Below, piece after piece: positions 59,110 through 64,000 of a stretch of 64,000 bases of DNA. The translations under genes were made by a program, and so were the position numbers. Position 1 is the first letter of the stretch, and every line of letters starts with the position of its first letter. Location: positions 91,258,368-91,322,367 of the forward strand of contig NC_058337.1 in NCBI RefSeq assembly GCF_905475395.1, read 5' to 3'. The notes under the pieces are model-generated. The model ran no database searches. It was given only the letters and a program-made list of their open reading frames with translations, and had not been told where the DNA came from. The DNA is from Chrysoperla carnea (taxonomy: Eukaryota; Arthropoda; Insecta; Neuroptera; Chrysopidae).

Positions 59110-59580
59110 AAAGAACATGTCGTCAGGAATAAAATAAAAACCATAGATGTAGTACGTGTATTCTTCCTTGCATTACGTATGGGTTTGAGTCTTGGGTACT
59201 CACTGAAAAGTATCGCTTGAAGCTAATAAGATGCCAAAGTGCTATGTAGAAAAGTAAGTCTGGAGTAAACCTCAAAGACAGAATCAGACAATCTGGAATA
59301 AGAAACAAAACAAAAGTAACCGATATTCTCAACGGTATTGATAACCAAATGGGGTTGGACCGGCCATATGCTACGGTGTAATAAAATAAGTGGAGCAAAC
59401 AGGCTACTTTATGCTACAAAGAGACAGCAAAAGAAGGTAGGGTCGCCGAAGAAGAAGATGGGAAGACGAATTACGCCTCACTTTGGGACATTATTGGACA
59501 AGGGTTGCAGGAGACAGAACACAGCGGTGACAGTTGGAGTAAGCCTATACAAAATAGCGCACCGAATTGAGAGATACTAT
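59110..59580 (+). pseudogene. LINE ORF2 C-terminal region, decayed
   Basis: One frame reads LPCITYGFESWVLTEKYRLK then LIRCQSAM, a stop, and GVNLKDRIRQSGIRNKTKVT. A frameshift near 59337 leads to KWGWTGHMLRC and later KVGSPKKKMGRRI. The sequence and order ('LP..TYG.E.W.LT', 'R.KT.V.D', 'KW.W.GH..R', 'GRP..RW') are those of the region after the reverse transcriptase in RTE/Jockey-type LINEs. At least one stop and one frameshift disable it. The frames called on either strand here are pieces of this relic. Confidence 0.75.
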
Positions 59581-59879
59581 ATAAGCTCTTAAAAAACTAT
59601 CTACAATTCGAAAAAGGAAAGGGGCTATTATTATTATTATAATGGAGGAGGGAAGAGCACTCACTGAATGATAATGAAAAATGGAGTAAGAAGGTGGCAG
59701 CCCAGGGAAGGTAAACAGAAAAGAGACAGGCCGAAGAATAGGGGGCATGATGATATCATAGAAGTGGCAGGATCGATGCGGAACAGAGTAACTCAACAGA
59801 GATAAGGGAGAAAAAAAAGGTATTTTCGTAAGAATGGTAATAATGGTAATAAAGTTATTTGGGTAAAATAACCGCTACC
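59581..59879. other. Probable LINE 3' tail and flank
   Basis: A TTATTATTATTATAAT tract at about 59629 follows the LINE relic, and the purine-rich DNA to 59820 may be further LINE remnant. No intact frame. Confidence 0.4.
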
Positions 59880-60226
59880 GTGATTGAAATTTGTTTTGAA
59901 CAACTTCTTTAAATGTGCGTACACTTAAAATTGTTTGAAAATTAGTTCATGATATTTTATATCTGAAAAACGGTTATATCTGATTTTAATTTTTTCATAG
60001 GCTAATTTTAATCCCGAAAAAAATGCACGATTCCTATAGGATAGAACACCGGAATGTGTTTTTTATAGGGTTTTATAAAAGCTTGTTAAATAGCTATTTT
60101 TTGCGCATTTTTCTCAGGAATGCTTGATTAATTTTCATAGTAACGATAAAAACTCTCAAAATCTCTTTAAATCGCGGGTAACACCAATCTCTTTTAAACG
60201 CGGATAACGCGGCGGGGTACAGCTAG
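59880..60226 (+). mobile_element. Helitron-like 3' end H5
   Basis: The sequence AACGCGGATAACGCGGCGGG then GTACAGCTAG before T is a common insect Helitron 3' terminus with a CGCG-paired hairpin. The 5' end was not identified, so the left coordinate is only a guess. Confidence 0.55.
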
Positions 60227-60931
60227 TATTATCACAAATTTTCGATTGAAAAATTCAACCAACTGAAACAAAACAATATTCATGAAAAAATATTTATAGA
60301 TTAAAACGAAAGAAGAAAAAAAAAAACGAAAAGTCAAATCAGTAAAGAATTTATTTGTTCCATTTGATGTAGTTTTGTACAAGAATGTATCGTTTTGTTT
60401 GTGATCATGATTGATGAATTTATATAACCTGTTAGGTCACATGTGCCCATAATAATTGAGTTTTACTATTCCCTGAAGTATTTATACTATAAGACACAAT
60501 ACAACAGTACCTAACAATCGTTCACGTGTCTGATGATATTATATGTGATTTGTTTGTCACAGTTGATCAAACATTATAAGAACTAAGAAAAGGTTAATCA
60601 AAATGTTGTGAACATTTTTAAATGGTTTGAAACTCATTCATAAAAGTTTTTCATAGTATCAATTAATTGCAGGAAAAATTTTTGGATTATATCCGATTAA
60701 TATCTATGCATTTTGAGTTAAATGAAATGTATCTGAAGATTATACCTACCTAACGGTTTGAAAAGCCTCTTGAAGGGTTTGAAAAGTCTCTTGTATGTTG
60801 CGAGAACTATTCGTTAAATCAATATTAAATTTCACACCACAATAAAAGGTGTAAATTTTTTCAGCCTCAACAGACTAGATTGGTATAAAACAGTATTCTA
60901 CAGGTGTTGAAATTAATAAAAATATTAAAAA
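60227..60931. other. Non-coding stretch
   Basis: No supported gene. Confidence 0.45.
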
Positions 60932-61751
60932 CTAGCTTGATAAACGCCCATTTCACTGGGCTTAAAAGTAAAAAACACCGCTTTATAGCCTCCACCCTCT
61001 CTTGAAATTCACAGTTTTCAATTTTGTTGAATGTAAAATATTCATAATACATTGTGTATATCAGAAAAGTTGGCCATGAATGGTATGACATTTACTATTT
61101 TAAATTTTTTCAAAATACTTTAATTTATGGTTCAAAGTGATGATTATAATTCTGTTTCATCTATTCGCTCCGAGCGTGAATTTCGTTTCCATGACAACGA
61201 TACACTACTTTAATTATAGAATTAATGGATGCATATATAATTGTGTGGATTGCATTGAAAACTTACATTTAAAATTTAATATTCTTGTTTCACAAATTTA
61301 AATAAATAATTACGATAATTAACATTTGAAAAATAATATTTGTACAATTTGATTTCTTATTTTCACAATTTTTAATGCATTAAGTTTAATTAATTAGTGT
61401 TTTTCCATCATTTTAATTTGACAGTTTCTATATCATTAACATGTAAATAATTGCAAATTAGTCATAACAGCCCACTTTATCTCCAAAATTTTTCACTTAA
61501 AGCGCTGGCATCGATTTTATTACCCCTACCATGACTACGCACACAACGAATAATCATCATTTTGAACCATAAATTAAAGATTTCTATAAAAATGTAAAAC
61601 AGTACCTAAACGTCAAATTAAATTTTTTTTTTTCAAATATATTTTTATAAATTATAGCTCATGTGTTACTCTGAAGTATGAACTGGTTTTGCGTGAAAGC
61701 GTAACAAACAAACAAACTTTATAAATGCATTATATCTATATAATATATAGA
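60932..61751 (-). mobile_element. Helitron-like element H6 with a nested MITE
   Basis: On the minus strand it starts TC (near 61751, after an A) with TATATATTATATAGATATAA, carries TTTGTTTGTTACGC and TTTCACGC, and ends GCCCAGTGAAATGGGC (hairpin) then CTAG at 60932-60935. It is homologous to H2 on both sides of its MITE. Confidence 0.75.
61162..61552 (-). mobile_element. 391-bp MITE-like element, copy C (nested)
   Basis: Full length, differing from copies A and B at only a few positions. It is flanked by inverted ~30-bp arms (CTTTAATTTATGGTTCAAAG on the left, complement on the right, about 61117-61146 and 61551-61580). Confidence 0.85.
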
Positions 61752-61763
61752 TATAATGCATTT
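61723..61763. repeat. Perfect 18-bp inverted repeat at a Helitron 5' end
   Basis: AAATGCATTATATCTATA and its exact complement are separated by five bases (TAATA). It covers the presumed 5' terminus of Helitron H6. Confidence 0.9.
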
Positions 61764-62107
61764 ACACCAATTTATTTGCGTATGAAGTGCATCGGCTATG
61801 TTGATATTTAAGTAAAAGAGTAAATGATTATCTGCAGACAAAATTCCAAGTTAACCAATGAAACAGCCAATCAGTAGTATATGGTATTCAAAAAATATTA
61901 ATATTTATATAACATGTAAAACCACAACAAAATATCGGATTTATAGTTAAATCTTGGCTGAAAAAAAATCAAAATTATATAACAATAAAATATATATGTA
62001 CTCTTAACAATATGGCATTTAAATTAACTTTGAAATAACACATATGTAAGTAAATGTAGACTTTGATGCACAAATTTACTACGTTTTTTTTTTTTTGTTT
62101 GTTCCAG
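61764..62107. other. Non-coding stretch ending in a strong splice acceptor
   Basis: The last 25 bases are a long T-rich tract (TTTTTTTTTTTGTTTGTTCC) ending AG at 62106-62107, which leads into the exon candidate. Confidence 0.45.
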
Positions 62108-62217
62108 ATACACCAGTCGGGGGTCCACAATGTGCAAATTATAATAATAATCACACATATGAGCTATTGCTGGTAGGAGGGACAGGGGGCATATTAGCTA
62201 CAAAAAGTATAGTGGCT
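62108..62217 (+). CDS. Exon candidate with glycosylation sequon
   Basis: After a very strong acceptor, a 110-nt segment (phase 1 to 0) is open in one frame only and ends at a GTAAGA donor. It reads TPVGGPQCANYNNNHTYELL then LVGGTGGILATKSIVA. N-H-T is a potential N-glycosylation site, and the Cys and Gly-rich text suggest an extracellular part. Without splicing it stops 12 codons later. Spliced to the phase-0 acceptor at 63335 it would continue into a hydrophobic C-terminal tail. Family not recognised. Confidence 0.42.
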
Positions 62218-62778
62218 GTAAGAGATGAGGGTAGTACATATATAGGGAGATTTTAGACAATTAAACAAACTTGTAGTTTACGATATGATGAACGTAGAAC
62301 CATATGTGATGTCAACCAAGTAAAGTGTATAAATAAGCAGGTGAATTTTTTATTAGTATTTGTATATGTTACCCTATTTTTTGTGTTTAGTTTAAATGTG
62401 ATTACATAGAGTACCCTTTAAAATAATCCGAATAAGATAATCCGAATAAGAAAGTTATTCAATATACCATTATTTTGCAGAAGTTTGATGTGTCAGAACA
62501 ATTTTAACATCATTCTGGGCTAAACTAACTAGAATTATTTATTAATATTTTTAAAATTTGATATATGGAAGTATCGATAAGGACGTTTGATCGAACATTG
62601 TAGTGCAAAGAGCTCTCGTTTTAAAAAAACTTCAAACTAAAATATGCACTAAAAAGTGAAAAAATAACGATAATATAATGTAGTTACAATTGTTTTTATT
62701 TTGCAGGCGGTATCAGCATTATATAATTTTTTGTTTTACTTTTTAGGGCATATTCATTTGTTTTGAAATAGTTTTTTC
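62218..62778. other. Non-coding stretch, possible intron
   Basis: Nothing recognised. Confidence 0.4.
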
Positions 62779-63086
62779 TTTGAAGTCGGTTTTTTTTTGT
62801 TATAGTTATTTTGTGATTTTTAGTGAATCTATAGTGCACTAACTAATTTGTCACTGAAGAAAGAAACATCAAAATCGTTTGGGGTGATATTGAGTTATTC
62901 GCCCATTTATCGAGCACATATTTAATTCAAATTTAAGACTTACGTTTTTCTCATGTATGCCATTGTCAGAACTGGACCAATCATGTAATCATGCAAATCG
63001 GTTCACGCAATCGAAATTTCTTAGGTAACAAACACACAAAAAAAACAGTCAAATGGAGAACATTCTCCTTTTTTGAAGTCGGTTTA
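62779..63086. mobile_element. Interspersed repeat with GAAGTCGGTT ends, copy 2
   Basis: Shares TTTTTAGTGAATCT, GATATTGAGTTATTCG, CAGAACTGGACCAA and TTTTTTGAAGTCGGTT with 29091-29460. At the left end, TTTGAAGTCGGTT is in direct rather than inverted orientation. Confidence 0.7.
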
Positions 63087-63335
63087 AAAATGTATATAGC
63101 TGTGAATATATTTTGAAATTAAATTTTGTATTTTCAATTAAATGTACCTTTGAAGAACCTACGGAGGAGAAACGTTACAATATTATTTATTAATTTTGGT
63201 TACTTTTAAGCAATAAAAAAAAAGCCTTGATTATTTCGCGATTATTCTCTCAGTTCTATAACTGTAGCAAGACAAGATCTCTTTAAGGAATCATTTCCAA
63301 GCATGTTACAAAGAAAATTTTCGTTCGTTTTGCAG
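63087..63335. other. Non-coding stretch, possible intron
   Basis: Ends in a fair acceptor (TTCGTTCGTTTTGCAG). Confidence 0.4.
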
Positions 63336-63380
63336 CTCTTAATAATAGCTGTCGTGTTAGTAATAGCGATAATTTTTTAA
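63336..63380 (+). CDS. Possible terminal exon, hydrophobic C-terminus
   Basis: After the AG at 63334-63335, 14 codons of phase 0 read LLIIAVVLVIAIIF and end TAA. Joined to the exon at 62108-62217 the protein would end SIVALLIIAVVLVIAIIF, about 18 hydrophobic residues, like a tail anchor or a GPI-anchor signal. AATAAA follows 8 bases after the stop. The exon is too short to be convincing alone. Confidence 0.28.
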   Translation, partial: LLIIAVVLVIAIIF

Positions 63381-63387
63381 CTTCTAT

Positions 63388-63393
63388 AATAAA
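63388..63393 (+). terminator. Poly(A) signal AATAAA
   Basis: Lies just after the possible terminal exon at 63336-63380. It is close to the stop, so the 3' untranslated region would be very short. Confidence 0.3.
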
Positions 63394-64000
63394 CACATAT
63401 TTACTGTACTAATCGAATAATTTGTTTGGTACTCTTTGTAATTAAATCTAAAGAGAGACCCTTACTTGATATATTCTGGATATTTTTTTTAAGTTGAGTG
63501 TTAAGCGACCACGAACATTTTCATATATGAGTATTAAATGTATATGAAAATAATAGGCTTTCCATTTGAATTAAATATGCTTTGAACAAGTCCCATATGA
63601 ATTATTAAATTATGGATGTTTTTATTAATAATACAGGCACGTATTTATTCTGATTTGTTTATTATCCAAATCAGTTTGTAGAAGCATTTTAAATGATCAA
63701 TTTAGATTTGTTTTTTTGTGTTATGAATTTAAGTAGTGGTAATTAAATATAGCATCTAAGTTAATTAAATTTTTTATGCCATTCCTGATTTATCTTTGAA
63801 ATCGATACTAGCTGCTTGAGTACTCAAAAGATAAATGATAATCAAATACGAGTGAACTGACCATTAGGAAAATTAAAAAAATCCATTCTTAAATGGATTA
63901 ATAAAACCAATTAGTTCAACTTCCACTGAAATAATTATTCGAAATAATTTTCTGAATTATAGGAACAAATTTTATGTTGGAACAAATAGAAAGAAACGAA
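63394..64000. other. Non-coding stretch
   Basis: AT-rich, nothing recognised to the window end. Confidence 0.5.

Noticed and set aside
1..64000. CRISPR arrays, rRNA genes, bacterial operons, integrated viruses
   Set aside because: No evenly spaced short repeats with unique spacers, no rRNA text, no operon-like coding density and no viral gene motifs were seen; the repeats present are eukaryotic mobile elements.

Overview
This 64 kb window is AT-rich, gene-poor eukaryotic DNA, most likely from an insect. The evidence is GT-AG introns, AATAAA poly(A) signals, no operons, many arthropod-type repeats (Helitrons, a hAT element, tRNA-derived SINEs, LINE pieces, several MITE-like families), a SINE tail made of TTAGG-like units, and one gene with animal-type C2H2 zinc fingers. 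The order of insect cannot be fixed from the sequence.

The only confident complete gene is on the minus strand at 48613-49779. It is an intronless 388-residue zinc-finger protein that resembles the animal ZNF488/PRDM8 group. It has a TATA-like box upstream and a poly(A) signal downstream. A second likely coding locus is at 20208-20676 on the plus strand: two exons with a DUF4806-like reading and a nearby poly(A) signal, incomplete at the 5' end. Several single exons on the plus strand look coding but are not recognised (15504-15674, 28797-29048, 36243-36396, 44531-44607, 50641-50710, 52277-52384, 62108-62217, 63336-63380). Those from 44531 onward could belong to one long-intron gene for a small secreted or membrane-anchored protein, because the first encodes a signal peptide and the last two join into a hydrophobic C-terminus. 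That gene would host the zinc-finger gene in an intron on the other strand. This is inference.

By region: 1-2620 holds a MITE, a Helitron and a long inverted repeat joined by TA runs. 3268-3480 may be a decayed armadillo-repeat fragment. 5038-7353 is a nest: a hAT element inserted at the tip of an interspersed repeat, followed by a Helitron carrying a MITE. 8985-11569 holds a Helitron and more copies of the interspersed repeat. 13755-14090 has two tRNA-like elements and 15127-15419 a SINE with a perfect 12-bp target duplication. 17209-18250 is a 72-bp satellite with no indels, and 20817-21207 is a terminal-inverted-repeat element with an internal 25-bp array. 25433-40000 is mostly non-coding with scattered repeat copies, including a pair of foldback elements at 32632-34434. 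44691-46960 has LINE fragments. 52774-61751 holds more interspersed repeats, MITEs, LINE debris and three Helitrons.

No rRNA gene, CRISPR array or viral gene was seen. Apart from the zinc-finger gene and the candidate exons, the window is best read as intergenic or intronic DNA built from nested mobile elements.
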